A stretch of DNA of 64,000 bases, taken from Diphasiastrum complanatum. Lineage: Eukaryota; Streptophyta; Lycopodiopsida; Lycopodiales; Lycopodiaceae. The stretch is taken from assembly GCA_029204225.1 (NCBI GenBank), contig CM055100.1, positions 18,954,244-19,018,243 of the forward strand, read 5' to 3'. Position numbers and translations under genes: made by a program. This document shows, in pieces, positions 1-11,086 of this stretch. The stretch's first letter is position 1. Every line of letters begins with the position of its first letter. The notes under the pieces are model-generated. The model saw only the letters and a list, made by a program, of their open reading frames with translations, was not told where the DNA came from and did not search any database.

Positions 1-310
1 ATCCAGAAGTATTTTTGATTTCATAGATTGTTTTTAGAGTATCCCAAGCTTCCTTGGAAATGGTGCATGTACTGATCTCTCTTAACACTTCATTGGTAAC
101 ATTCATTTTTATAAAATGAAGGGCAATTCTGGTTCTTTTGTGGAATGTTGCAGCTTCATTAGGTGCAGCATGTTCTTCTTCAGCTCCACTCACAATATCC
201 ATTACATCCTGTAGAATCAACAATGATTTCATTCTGATCTTCCACATTGCATAATTGGAAGATGTTAATCTCTCACTGTGCTCTAAGAAATGTGAACCAG
301 ATGAAGACAT
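1..310 (-). CDS. Copia retrotransposon gag, N-terminal part, runs off the left edge
   Basis: Read on the minus strand from the ATG at 308-310, the frame stays open for about 103 codons to the window edge. The protein starts MSSSGSHFLEHSERLTSSNY and continues AMWKIRMKSLLILQDVMDIV, then has KEAWDTLKTIYE. This is the standard N-terminal layout of plant Ty1/Copia gag: an L-x-x-x-NY-x-x-W-K start followed by the UBN2-type helical region. Gag forms the cytoplasmic particle that packages element RNA. No stop or frameshift is visible here, unlike the other Copia copies in the window. A primer-binding site and probable LTR lie upstream at 1025-1765 in the right orientation, so this is probably the 5' end of a comparatively young element whose body lies left of the window. 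Confidence 0.85.
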   Translation of the reverse strand, partial: MSSSGSHFLEHSERLTSSNYAMWKIRMKSLLILQDVMDIVSGAEEEHAAPNEAATFHKRTRIALHFIKMNVTNEVLREISTCTISKEAWDTLKTIYEIKNTSG

Positions 311-1024
311 CTTCTTGGTGAGAAATTCTAGTAATGATAAAAAATGAAATTGAAAAGATGTTGCTTGCTATCTCAATCTAGGATATAACACAGATGTTGA
401 TCCACCCTATGAAATCTAATCTATCTTGAATTTGGATCTTGTTTCAGTCACAAAAGAAGAAGCACATGCAAACAAGAAGTCTATCTCTCCCACGAGTTTC
501 AATGTACTGATAAACTCTCTAGGAACATACTTTCAAAGTAATATGTGTGAAATGAAAAGTCTAAGACCTCTGAACACTCACTTTTATCCAATTCTACTTG
601 ATTGACAGTAAAAATTGATGAAAATGGTGAAAAAGACAGATGTGTGCTCACTTTGGCATATCCCACGAGTTGAGTACCCTCTCAAACTCTCTGATTGCCT
701 AAAACTCTTCTAGAAACAAATCAAATTGATTTAGAAACAAAAGCAGCACATTCTACTCTCCAATACCTATCCAACAAGCTATAGAACATCAAATTTGGAT
801 CATTCCTTGAGAAGTAGCACTCCTTAATGAGGGCTGATTTCACACGTGTGAGCTCTCTGTCCGTACAGAGCTCCGCTGAATCAGATCAGCCTTGATTTGA
901 TCCACTTATGGTCCACAGATTGCTTGTTTCTCAGCGAGTTTGTATCCTTCTCCAAAATCCGAGTTCCTGCAAGCAAAAACACTGATGATCTGATGTATAC
1001 ACCCTCACCTCTTCAAAGCATGAA
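311..1024 (-). other. Untranslated leader of the left-edge Copia element
   Basis: About 700 bases lie between the primer-binding site and the gag start codon. I see no open frame or further motif in it. A leader of this length is long for Copia, so part of it may be an insertion or an older segment. Confidence 0.4.
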
Positions 1025-1036
1025 GCTCTGATACCA
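1025..1036 (-). promoter_or_regulatory. Primer-binding site (initiator tRNA-Met) of the left-edge Copia element
   Basis: The plus strand reads GCTCTGATACCA, which on the minus strand is TGGTATCAGAGC. This is the canonical plant LTR-retrotransposon site complementary to the 3' end of initiator tRNA-Met. It directly abuts a TG-starting boundary at 1037, as expected at an LTR edge. Confidence 0.8.
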
Positions 1037-1765
1037 TGTGAAGTTTTTAGCACATGTGAACTTCACCACACACTCTACAAGATCTTACTGAGGTGTTGTG
1101 ATTGCACAAGATTGATCAAAGAACAGTATGCTTGAAAAATCTAAGGCAAGAGCACAAAGGCATACATCTAATGAAAAAATCTAACTCTTCACTATGAGAA
1201 ATGAATGTCAGAAATAATTCTAAGTGTTCAGTATGGGAAAAAAAGGCTGCTCTCGGGTAGAGAGAGAAAATCATACATGGAAAACTCGGGTAGAGAGAGA
1301 ATGAGTCCAAAACACCAAAATCTCAATATTCACAATGTGGCAAAACATGCCCAGCTTTCTCTACATGAGAGAGACTCGAATCCTACAGTGGAGTTGCATG
1401 GAAAGTCCACTTAATTGAACTAATTCACCTACCAGAGATCCACATGTGTAACTGCATGCATGTATGTTGCATGTACTGCATGTCAACTCATAAAATTGCC
1501 TAGACATGTGTAGATCACAGAGACTACTTTGCATGTTGCATACACTGATTGCATGTGGCTTGCATGCATACAGTAAGACTTTGAATGCTATCTAAACATC
1601 TGCATGTCATCATAATTGAACCTATCTAACTCAAATCCGAGCTACACTAGAAGGATATGTGCTCAATTCACACTCCTTATATGTACAACATGAAATCTAG
1701 TGGAAATCATCATGGACATGACCCCAAACTTGAGATGGGAAGATAATATTTTAATAATCTTCACA
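1037..1765 (-). repeat. Probable 5' LTR of the left-edge Copia element
   Basis: The segment starts TGTGAAG next to the primer-binding site and can be closed at CTTCACA (1759-1765), giving 7-bp inverted ends and a 729-bp LTR. The outer end is inferred from that inverted end alone. The partner LTR is outside the window, so the target duplication cannot be checked. An older Copia integrase remnant begins 18 bp further on, which suggests this element inserted into it. Confidence 0.45.
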
Positions 1766-1782
1766 CGACTTATCGAATCGAC

Positions 1783-2760
1783 TCATTTCACTTCCCTCTT
1801 TCCAACACTACTCACTATGACTTTCTTAGTGATGGGATTAAAGACTCTATACCCTTTGATATTCTCACCATATCCCACAAATATACCTTTGATAGAAGTG
1901 GCATCATCCTTCTTCCTTGTATCCAAGAATTGGTGTGCATAGCATGTAGATCCAAATATTCTTAGATTTTTGAGATTTAGCTTTTCTCCAAATAACGCCT
2001 CAAATGATGTGATTCCTCCAATGGCTTGGTTGGGCAATCTATTACACAAAAAGTTAGCACAAGTGATTGCCTCACTCCAAAATGGTTTTGGTAGAGAAGC
2101 ATCTAGCCTTAAGGTATTGGTGATGTACTCTCCTCCATGATCACATCTCAATACCTTAATCTTGGTATTAAGTTGATTTTCAGCAAGAGTTTTGAGCTTT
2201 ACAAATGAATCAAACACCAAACTTTTGTAAGACAGGAGGTAAATCCATCCAAGCATATCTTGAATGATCATCAATAAAAGATACATAGTACTTAGCACCA
2301 CCATTAGATTCTTGAGAGAAGCTATGCACATCCGAATGTATGATCTCAAGATGAGTGTTTGTTCTTGAAATAGATCTTGAGAATGAAAGCTTATGAGCCT
2401 TTGAGAGGCTATAAGTCTCACAATGCTTGCCACATCTCAACAAACTCTTGGGGAGGCCCCATGTGCAAGCTCCTTTGCACATATGGATTCCATATTTTTT
2501 TAGTTGGGGTGGCCCAACCTTTTGTGCCATAGCTCCACATTGGTGATCTCCTCCTTTGCCATGTACACTCTCCATTGCGACATTAGCATCTAATTTAAAC
2601 AATCTACCTTGTTTAAATCCCTTAGCTATGCAATCACCATTTTTAAAGATGGAACAAACTCCATGTAGTACTTTGGACCTTGAATGAGTGCATTTAATGC
2701 TTCACAAGAGTTGATCATAAAAGCAATGCAAACTAGACACTAGATTTTGAGATCTAGATC
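1783..2760 (-). pseudogene. Copia GAG-pre-integrase and integrase fragment, frameshifted
   Basis: Two overlapping minus-strand frames together give a Ty1/Copia integrase. LWHKRLGH (the HHCC zinc-finger start) is followed by IHSDVHSF and YYVSFIDDHSRY, carrying the first catalytic Asp. Then comes CDHGGEY, the second Asp region, then PFWSEAITCANFLCNRLP and the usual FGSTCYAH and KGIFVGY segments that precede reverse transcriptase. A frame change near 2210-2230 and a deletion after CDHGGEY, removing the catalytic Glu region, make it inactive. The reading stops at 1783, just before the neighbouring LTR, consistent with truncation by that insertion. Confidence 0.85.
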
Positions 2761-4997
2761 AACAAATTAGCATCTATCAATCAACAGCAACCTTTAATCA
2801 TTAATCAAACACAAAGTACAAAACAAACACGTGTGGAAAAGTACATAGTACGGCCTGTAGACTAAAAACAAAGTACAAATGACTTTGATCTTGCTTGGAT
2901 CCAAAAAAACAACAAGTACATAGAGTAGAAACTTGAGTCTTGCCAATGAGCTCTCATAAATAATCTAAGTCCTCACTACGGGAGATGGAATACATACTAA
3001 AAGCCTCTTCCTTTGTAAAGTTAAGTTAATTTCCAGCATGTAATAAGGAAGTTAACTTGGCTTTCTTGTCCTAATTTGCCAACCTAGCCTCAGTCCTAGA
3101 GTCATGCCAAGTAGGAGGCTAGTTGGTCAATTTTCACCATAAATCTAGGATTTAGGTCCTATAAGTAGGAATCACTACCAAATTGACTTGACCAAATCTT
3201 TGTACTTGATCTAACCTAAACTAGAGTAGGTTTCTCATGTGGCTCCATGGCCTCACATGCATGGGACCCACTTATGTACATTTTACAAGATTTTTGATCA
3301 AGCTAGATTTGCCAATTTTTGGCAATTTCTCACACTCCTCAAATTTAGCTTGATCTATTTACAACTCTCTTTGCTAGATGAATGAATGCTTTAGAACTAT
3401 CTAAAAGATCCAGCTACAAACAAAGAACTTTTGAGACTCCAATAGAGAATGATGTACATGAAGGATCTTTCACCACCTCTTAAAGGATCCCTTACAAGAT
3501 GTTCCATAAATGTGTCTATATACATGTAGCAAACTCAACAATATATGAATGTTATTACTCGTCCATACATGGGTCAATGCCTAGTGGTATTCTTAGATTA
3601 TAATCAATATGATGACTGATAATGCAAGACTGAGATGACCAAGACAATTACACAAACACTCGATGCTTAGTTCACTATGTCTCTACTTGTTTGATATATA
3701 TGATTATATGTATTTTTATTCTCATGCTTAGAATATCATGCACTATGTCTCATCTGATCATCGACCATTAATTAATTGATGATGATCATTTGATATTAGC
3801 TAGTAGCTCTCGATTTGATTCTATACTTTTATAAATAGAGAGCACAAGTTCTTGGAGATTTATGGTAAATGCTAGATTAAGTACATGGTACTGAAGATGG
3901 TATATTATGATATTAGCTAGTAGAGCTCTCTCTCATTCTTTACTTGTATAAACAAAGAGCACAAGTGCTTGGAAATTTATGATAGCTGCAAGTACATGGT
4001 ACTGAAGATGATATATTAATATACCATGTACTAACTCAAACTTATTATACCTCGTACAAGCAGCATAGATATTTGACATAGTTGATCATACTTGAGTTTT
4101 GTCGTCAGTGCGCGAGTCGCGATATTTGTATTTCTACAATTTGTCTTCTATTCTTTTATTGCAAATAGTCTCGAGTTTAAGGGTAATCCGGGGAAAAGAC
4201 TTGTACCACTCAAAATGGATCTCTTCCTCTCATGAATCTTTAAGGGTATTTATGCGTAGTATGCCAAATTGCGTCTATTTTCATTGATTGGTCAAAGTTG
4301 GCATTTCATGGTTTTTTTAAATGGGTGTTTGGCACCTGTGGGCATTTGTCAGCATTTATACCGATTGACATTCTTTGGCATTATGTCGATCGACATTATG
4401 GGGCTTCGATTTTAGTGTTTTTCTTAAGTCAGAATAAAGGCCGATTGATATTTTTGGGAACTAAACGTTGTTCTGGAAACTCACAAATACTCAATCTGAT
4501 ACAGTTCTTTGTTCTGCGTTTAGATCTATGTTAATATTGCTATGCTTATCATTCATTCAGTTTGATCTTTCTAGTTGTTCTTTCTGGTAATAGACGACTA
4601 ACATTTAGTCTTGTCTTTCGCGAATCATTTGCGACTAATTATTAGTCAAGCACCGTCTAGCACTTCACAAATCATTCGTGACAAATAGTTTGTCTTACTA
4701 TTCACGACAAACCATTCTTCTAGAGCTTCATTCATTTATTAAAGTTTGGCTACGTAATCAAGAATGATTGTCATTCCCATCACTACCATTTTTTGTTCGT
4801 TCTGATAGGTGTAGTCATGCTTATGGAGAGAGTCGTATAGCTCGTTCCGCTGCGCACGAACATTTTCTGTTTGAATTCGTTTCTCATTCGTTTCTTGTTC
4901 GAGTTTGTTTCTCGTCCGTGTTCGCCTTACCTCTTTGAGCTTATTTTTCGTTTCTAAAATACTACACATCAACTCGTTCATCTCCCTCTCTCCAACA
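2761..4997. other. Gene-free AT-rich stretch, probably including the 5' LTR of the next Copia element
   Basis: No coding frame or RNA gene is recognisable. A diverged 117-bp tandem duplication lies at 3792-4018. The end of this stretch, finishing CCAACA at 4997 directly before a primer-binding site, is probably the right edge of an LTR. Its left edge could not be fixed; TGTTAATATT at about 4529 is one candidate. Confidence 0.4.
3792..4018. repeat. Diverged tandem duplication, two copies of about 110-117 bp
   Basis: Both copies start GATATTAGCTAGTAG and share GAGCACAAGT, CTTGGA and AAGTACATGGTACTGAAGATG in the same order. Copy one is 3792-3908 and copy two 3909-4018. Small indels and many substitutions show it is old. 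Confidence 0.8.
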
Positions 4998-5009
4998 TGG
5001 TATCAAAGC
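4998..5009 (+). promoter_or_regulatory. Primer-binding site of the Copia element at 5155
   Basis: TGGTATCAAAGC directly follows CCAACA and differs from the initiator tRNA-Met complement by one base. It lies about 150 bp before the gag start codon on the same strand. Confidence 0.75.
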
Positions 5010-5154
5010 TATTTTCATAGCTTGATAAGCTTCCACATTACAAGACTCTACTAGCCGATAGAGTATTTGTTTTCTTGTTCTGTATTTTTCAGTATCAGGT
5101 TTTCATACTTAAGTCATTGATACTTTCTCCTATCACTCAGACTAACTCTTCCAC

Positions 5155-6244
5155 ATGGATTCCCAAGGGAAAGCCAGTCCTATCATGGACAAGCTTGATG
5201 GAGCCAATTACCATCTATGGAAATTTAAGATGAAAACTGTACTAATGGCAAAAGAATTGTATGACGTTGTTACAGGTGCAAAAGGAAAATCCGAAGCGGA
5301 TGGCACGACAATCGCCAGATGGAAGCTGAAGGATGGGAAAGCTTTCACGCTGATCATCCTCAACATCACGGATACCTAGATCGGCCATGTATCCGAGGCT
5401 CAAACATCGAAAGAAGTTTGGAACATCTTGATCACACTATACGAAGTGCGAGATATAGCCTCCAAGCTACATCTCAGAAAGAAATTATACTCCCTCAAGA
5501 TGACAAATGGTGATTATCTACAGAATCACATCAATCAATTCAAGAACCTGCTAAGACAAATGGCCTCTGTCCCATCTGTCATGGACGATCAAGATGCAGT
5601 GATGCAACTGCTTACAAGCTTGCCAAGTTCTTACGACAGCTGGGTGATGATCATCACGACTCATCCAGAATTGACTCTTTCGAGAGTCATTACTATGTTG
5701 TTGTAGGAAGACATGCGAAGGAACGAAGCCTCGAGTTCCTCAGCTGATTCTCATGCCTTGTACACCAACAAGAGCATGACAAAGCAGAAGAAGAAAAAAG
5801 ACCCGAAGCAATAAAAACCAGCTCAGCACAAGGAGCAATCGAATCCGCAGACAAAGAAGAAGCTGTTCTGCAGATACTGCAAACGAAACAACCACGAAAT
5901 ACAAGACTGTCGAATACTACAAGCAAAGAACAACAACAAAGGTAGTTGATTAAGTGTCAAATGCAGCTGCAGAAGCTCCACGACCTATTCAGGAAGCGGA
6001 TCATGATGTCTTCATGACTAATCATCAAGGAGCATCTGGCGACAGTTCTTGGTTCCTGGATTCCGGAGCCACTCATCACATGACTAGCCTCATTGGCTGT
6101 TTCGAGTCCTATACACCTTACAATACTCAGAAATTCGTTCACCTTGGCAACAATAGCACACAAGGTATTAAAGGTGAAGGCACTGTAAGATTATGCTTTG
6201 CAAATGATCAGTTTAAGCTACTCTCTAAAGTCCTGTACCCCTGA
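5155..6244 (+). pseudogene. Copia gag-protease remnant, 3' truncated
   Basis: The frame opens MDSQGKASPIMDKLDGANYH and continues with the Copia gag core (LHLRKKLYSLKM, LLTSLPSSYDSW). A CCHC zinc knuckle, CRYCKRNNHEIQDC, follows near 5870-5912. A pepsin-like protease start, [12 protein letters not shown] with the catalytic Asp intact, comes next near 6045-6085. In-frame stops occur at about 5377, 5704 and 5812, and a +1 shift separates gag from protease. Similarity ends at about 6244, where unrelated sequence begins, so integrase and reverse transcriptase are missing. Gag would package RNA and the protease cleave the polyprotein; this copy can do neither. Confidence 0.88.
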
Positions 6245-6429
6245 TGGTGAAGTGGCCCATGAGCATGGACGCTTGGACTTTTTGGACTCTATAGGAATGT
6301 CCCATGCTTTGTCTGCAACTTGCAGGTGTTGTTGAAGCCTGGGCCCATTTTGTACATGATGGAGTGTGATATTAGTCATGAGATATCCCATGACTATTAT
6401 CGACTGCTTGTTCTTAACACAGTCATGAA

Positions 6430-6972
6430 GGCAGTTTGAAGCAAACTGTGCCCAATCATAAAGGTTTTAGGCATGCAGTCGTGAATCTGCCATCAATGGA
6501 ATAGGGACATGGGTACCCGCAACACCTTTGCTCTTGGTCGTTGTGTGCACCTCGTCAAATATGCACATGCCACTGCCAGTTGTTGATCATTAATGGCCTC
6601 AATGTGGTACCCGTACTTATTCTTCCATTTGTCCACTGAGGGATCTATATATTTGAAATGAGTTGTCTGCTCGATCTTCTAGAGTGTCCTGGTGACAGCA
6701 TTTGATCCTCGGGGGAACCCGAAGGGCTGCAAGTCGGCCACCGCAAAAGATATGTTATAAACATAGTTCTTGACAGGGGGAACTATGAGTTGGCACGATC
6801 TTGCAGTTGCATTATAATTTGCGTACGCCATGTGTAGCAGGTACGGTCTCTGATACCCAGTCAGGACAGGGATTTGGAACTCAATTGCCTTGTGAAATGA
6901 TTCCGCTTGTTGGTACCAGGTATACATTTTGGTAATATAGCTGGATGTCAATCTTATTAGCATCGGGGTCAT
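6430..6972 (-). pseudogene. Unidentified decayed coding region
   Basis: I do not recognise this family. One minus-strand frame reads about 180 codons with only two stops, near 6677 and 6490. It includes MYTWYQQAESFHKAIEFQIP, GYQRPYLLHMAYANYNA, YIDPSVDKWKNKYGYHIEAI and NDQQLAVACAYLTRCTQRP. The composition looks like real, mostly soluble protein rather than chance translation, with many aromatics and few low-complexity runs. It sits between a truncated Copia and a minisatellite, so it is most likely part of a transposon or a captured gene fragment. Confidence 0.4.
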
Positions 6973-7069
6973 CGGAACTGGAACTCGGGTTGGAAGATGG
7001 TGAAAAAATGGAAAAAATAGTGTTCTGAAAAAAGTGTGTCGGTTGAGATTTGAGAGAGGGTTAAGGTTG

Positions 7070-7330
7070 GCGTTGGTTGAGATTTGACTGGTGGCTTCGG
7101 TTGAGAATGGACTGGTGGCTTCGGTCGAGATGGAACGGAGGGCTTCGATTGAGGTGGAATGGAGGGCTTCGATTGAGATGGAATGGGGGGCTTTGGTTGA
7201 GAATTGACTGGATGGCTCGGTCGAGAAATGAGTGGATGGTCGCGAAGTGATTGGAAGGTCGTCGGTTGAGAAGGGATTGGAATGGTTCGGGTGAGAAGGC
7301 AGGTGAAAGCGTCGGTTGAGAAGGGATCAG
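7070..7330. repeat. Minisatellite with about 27-bp units
   Basis: About nine imperfect copies of a unit like GGCTTCGGTTGAGATGGAA(T/C)GGAGG follow one another; central copies are closest, outer copies more diverged. Read on the minus strand it gives a spurious repeated NRSPPFHL-type peptide. Confidence 0.8.
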
Positions 7331-7693
7331 AAGATGTGTGTAAAGCGAAGTATGTTGCAGAATGCCAAAAGGGCGAACACCAGTATTATTCCACTGGTAC
7401 ACAAGCCACCAAGCTCTTAACTAGATCCACAAGCAGTAGCATCATCGACAGCTCAACAGGCCGATACCTCTAAGGCCCAGTTGCCGGACACAAGGCAACA
7501 ACGCATACGCCGAAAGCTTTAGGCCAAGAGGACATCACCCGATGGCACAACATCAGAAGATTCAGCTTCATATGATGGAAGCTCAACCTCACACGTAGCC
7601 TCTCCGACACACTCCTCACCCTTACACACCATCGACGGGGGTGATGGAGCAGCTAAATCATCGGCAACAACAGACACGGGCACAACCCAAGTC

Positions 7694-8810
7694 ATGCCAC
7701 CAGATGAAGTCACCACCCCACCCCTATTGATTACCACGCCAATGCCGCCAACTTCACCGATGACACTTTTTTTGGGGGGGAAAGGAGTGGGGAGTTCCAT
7801 TTGCCAAGACACGGAAGTGGCCCAACAATCGCAAGCCCAATATCCACAGGCCCAGCAAATCCATACCTTGGATACTTCATAGTATTTTGATGCTGCGAAC
7901 CCGATGGAGATCAGTGATGATGAACTAGAAAAAGAGGATCAGTCAGGAGGAAGTCTGACCCCTCCACTAACCACCACAACAACCACCATTGCTACTATTA
8001 TTATTTATCCACTCCTTCCACCTCCATCTTCATTTCCTCCACAACGTTTATTTTTTGGATTAGCTTCACCATCTCACACCCTTGATCAGTACCCAACCAT
8101 CACTAACCCTGAGAAGCTCTCCAAAGCAGCTAAGCGCTCGATGATCGGCCTATCCAAAGCAAGCTACCACATACATTGGTTGATAAGCCAACACCAAATG
8201 CTCGAGAATAAGGTCCAGTACCAGGACCGAGAGATCGCACAACAACATAAGCTGGCCAAAGAAAAAGAAAAAAAAACAGATGAAATCAGATCCGTGATGG
8301 TCGGGCAGAAGATCACATTAGAAGAGGTCCAGCAGCAACTGAAGCACTAGATGTCCAGATCGACCAAACACGAGATGGATCGTCGAGTGCAATGATAGCT
8401 GGTGCCCCTCTAATGAAGTCTGAGGATATACAGTTCCAGGCCCCACAGGCTACAGCCATCCACATGGAGAAATATGTCCGGCTGATCCAGGAACGAGAAG
8501 CTGAGAAAAGGAATTTTAAAAATATTGTGGCCAAGCAAGAAAAGATCATCCTTGAGTCCCAGAAACAGCTAGAAGATATGACAAAGGCCTTGCAACAAGT
8601 CTTGGACAAGGTGGACCAATTGTGGGACACGGCGTGCAAGACCCAAGCAGGCGCTCTTACAAAGAAACCACGAGACAATGATGGAGATGACAGAACAGGC
8701 AATAAGGGTGAGCAAACTCAACCATCAGATGGTAGCTTGGGATCGGGTAGCCAAAGAGCAACGTTGATCGACATTTGTCAGTCTGTGCAAAACTTAGTGT
8801 ATTTTCGCAG
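7694..8810 (+). pseudogene. Unidentified coiled-coil reading frame, broken by one stop and one frameshift
   Basis: I do not recognise the family. One frame runs from 7694 to 8350 with a single TAG at 7880-7882. After a shift near 8340 it continues in another frame to about 8810, giving roughly 370 residues. Order: a Thr/Pro/Gln-rich start, an acidic patch (MEISDDELEKEDQ), a Thr/Pro-rich linker, then long heptad-like helices (about 8100-8350 and 8440-8640). A basic/polar tail with KKPRDNDGDD ends it. The continuity across the shift (VQQQL to LDVQIDQTRD) supports a single ancestral protein. A structural gag-like protein or a DNA-binding accessory protein of a transposon is possible but not shown. 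Confidence 0.4.
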
Positions 8811-8902
8811 ACTGTGCCGAAATGCTATGTATTTTTGTACAATGTGTGGAATCCCTTGTATTTATGTAGACTGTGTTGGACTATGAATTTTTGCAGACTG
8901 TT
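8791..8902. repeat. Short tandem repeat, four units of about 29 bp
   Basis: Each unit starts ACTGTG or a near form and ends with TGTATTTTTGCAGACTG-like sequence: unit starts near 8791, 8814, 8845 and 8874. Related wording (CTACAGACTGTTAG, GTGTATTTCTGTAGAG) recurs near 63,893-63,930. Confidence 0.6.
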
Positions 8903-10430
8903 AGGAAAATAGAGTAAATCTGCAAACTTGATAGGTCCTCAATAAAATAGAATTTAGGTGGAAATCACTACAAATGGGGCATTATGCCCTTTCGTGTTCC
9001 ATGTTATAGCAATTGTGGCTCCAGTAGGTCAAAGCTGGAAGGTAAAATAAGCATTGCTTAAAATATGAAGTCTTATAACAAATATAAGCAAAGCAAAATT
9101 CAATATTCTTTTGGTCGCCATGCAACTATGATGGCAAAATAAATATTGCCAAGAAATTAACACTAAAAATAAATAAAATGCAATGTTTTACCAATGCATC
9201 CAATCTAATTATAGGGCAAAACTATGCGTTATCATGTAGCCATGGATACTCTCCAATACTTGCAATTCCCTCACTTCTACACCTCTCTAACAATTGTCCT
9301 TGCACACCTCTCAATGGGCACCCCTGTAAGACCAATCTTTCAACTCTACAAATTTCAAGCTTCGTTTAGCCGTACCTATGTCAAGTGTTATATTTTTCTT
9401 TCCCCAAGTGCTTCATGGTTTTCATCCGCTCTCACCTGCATGTGAACAAGGTTTCAAACAAAGAGAGGGAAGCATGTTGTTGGTTGCAATGAAATAGCTT
9501 CCCAAAGGAAGTGGAGGTGCTTAGTGAATTTGCCCAATATTTTCAACAACCTTCAGATTGTTATATCAGGAGATGTCTTGCCTCCTACTTTATAGGAGGT
9601 TAGTCCAGCAGCCTCTAAATCAAGAATATCCCATACCAAATACAAGCAGGTCTACAAGCTAAGCAAAACCTACTAGTTACATTTTCTCTATCTCAATGTG
9701 CCACGACAGACGCCATTTTCCAATGTGCTATTGGCCACATAAGAGGCCATGGAGGATGATGCCATTATCTGATGTGACTCTCTCTCTCTCCCACAAAAGA
9801 TGCCATGTGACAACAATAAAGAGATCAAGAAAGGGAAGCTTGCAAACAATGTTGCACTCATTTCCTTCCGAAGAAGGAGTCCATTCCCAACTGAAGAGGA
9901 GTGTCTTCCCAATTGCATCTGAAGTTGCATGTAGACATTGTCTCTCTCCCATCCAAGCGCAGTGGATAGATCATTGATTGCTCCATCATTTACACACGAT
10001 CTTCTCTATACAATCCAAGATCTATGGCCACCCTTAGACAATAATGGACTCAAGATAGATTATTGATTCCACCATCATTTGCACACTGATCATTTCTACA
10101 CAATTCAAGATCTATGACCACCCATTAGATGACGATTTAGATTGCACCTTGAGCTCTCTCCTCATGTAAAATCACTTTTTTCTTTTTCATGAAGAAAAAG
10201 GAGACAACTTCCAAAACGAAATCTGTGTGCCTCCCTTTTTTTTGCCGTAAATTGTGCGGAAGGTATGGTATGCATGTAAAAAAAAATCTATGACAAAAAT
10301 ACTATAAAAGAAAGTAAAAACTAATTTTACGACAATGAAGACACGGAAGGTGCATGTAACAAAAAATTTACGACAAAAAAATCATAAAAAAAATAAAAAT
10401 TGATTTTAATACATGGGGGCAACCCCCCCT
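8903..10430. other. Gene-free AT-rich stretch
   Basis: No supported gene. Short open frames on both strands overlap each other and show no family features. Apart from the duplication at 9964-10140 and A-rich runs near 10,280-10,400 I see nothing in it. Confidence 0.5.
9964..10140. repeat. Diverged tandem duplication of about 88 bp
   Basis: Two adjacent copies share the order GATAGAT(C/T)ATTGATT, CCATCATTT(A/G)CACAC, CAAGATCTATG(G/A)CCACCC. Copy one is about 9964-10051, copy two about 10052-10140. Confidence 0.75.
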
Positions 10431-10680
10431 TGAGCCATAAAGGCACTGCCCTTGGTTTGGGCCCCAGCCCAGTGTTTGGGCGGCACGTGGCAAGCCCCCC
10501 CCGCTAGGGCTTTAGAGCACGGGCCGCGCATGGGAGGAGTTTGGCCCCGGTGCCCCCCCAGCGCGTGACGCGTGGCCCGTGCTCGGATGCCCGCCTAAAT
10601 CAGGGCGCAAGCAATTTTTTGGCGGGCGGAGCCGGGGCGCGGTCCAGGTCAGCGGGGTGGCGTCGGGCACCAGGCTCACA
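10430..10680. other. GC-rich island with an 11-bp inverted repeat
   Basis: Composition changes sharply from A/T-rich to C/G-rich, with runs of C and CpG-containing words such as GCGCGTGACGCG. GAGCACGGGCC near 10,516 pairs perfectly with GGCCCGTGCTC near 10,573. It sits about 0.6 kb before the start codon of the CRM-domain gene. It could be a CpG-rich promoter segment or part of the adjacent repeat-bearing insertion. Confidence 0.45.
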
Positions 10681-10989
10681 CACACACACACAGATGCTAG
10701 GAACTGGGTGGGTTTCTGTATATATCCCCTCCCAGTTCCCTTGCAAAATTGCTTATGGGATTAAAACTGGCAGCGTGTGTGAGCCTGGTGCTCGGCGCCG
10801 GCAACCAGTTTTAATCCCATAAGCAATTTTGCAAGGGAACTGGGAGGGGATATATAGAGAAACCCACCCAATTTCTAGCATCTGTGTGTGTGAGCCTAGT
10901 GCTCGGCGCCGACAGCCAATTTTAATCCCATAAGCAATTTTGCAAGGGAACTGGGAGGGGATATATGGAGAAACCCACCCAGTCCCTAG

Positions 10990-11022
<33 letters not shown>

Positions 11023-11045
11023 CCGTGACTCCCTGCCCGGCGCCA
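10676..11045. repeat. Three copies of a roughly 110-bp module, one inverted and two direct
   Basis: The module contains CCAGTTTTAATCCCATAAGC, TGCAAGGGAACTGGGAGGGG, ATATA, AACCCACCCA, CTAGCAT, a TG repeat and GGTGCTCGGCGCC. Copy one (about 10,676-10,770) is inverted relative to copy two (10,805-10,917) and copy three (10,918-11,045). Copies one and two form a near-perfect inverted repeat of about 90-bp arms around a 34-bp loop. The TG tract grows from about 6 bp to about 30 bp in copy three. It ends about 170 bp before the CRM gene start codon. Confidence 0.9.
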
Positions 11046-11086
11046 CCTCACCCCCACACCAAATGAAGTCACATTGAGGTCTTGAG

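Noticed and set aside
10541-10822. Open frames over the GC-rich island and repeat module
   Set aside because: They run through the inverted module and TG/CA tracts and translate the same repeat in both directions; no protein family features.
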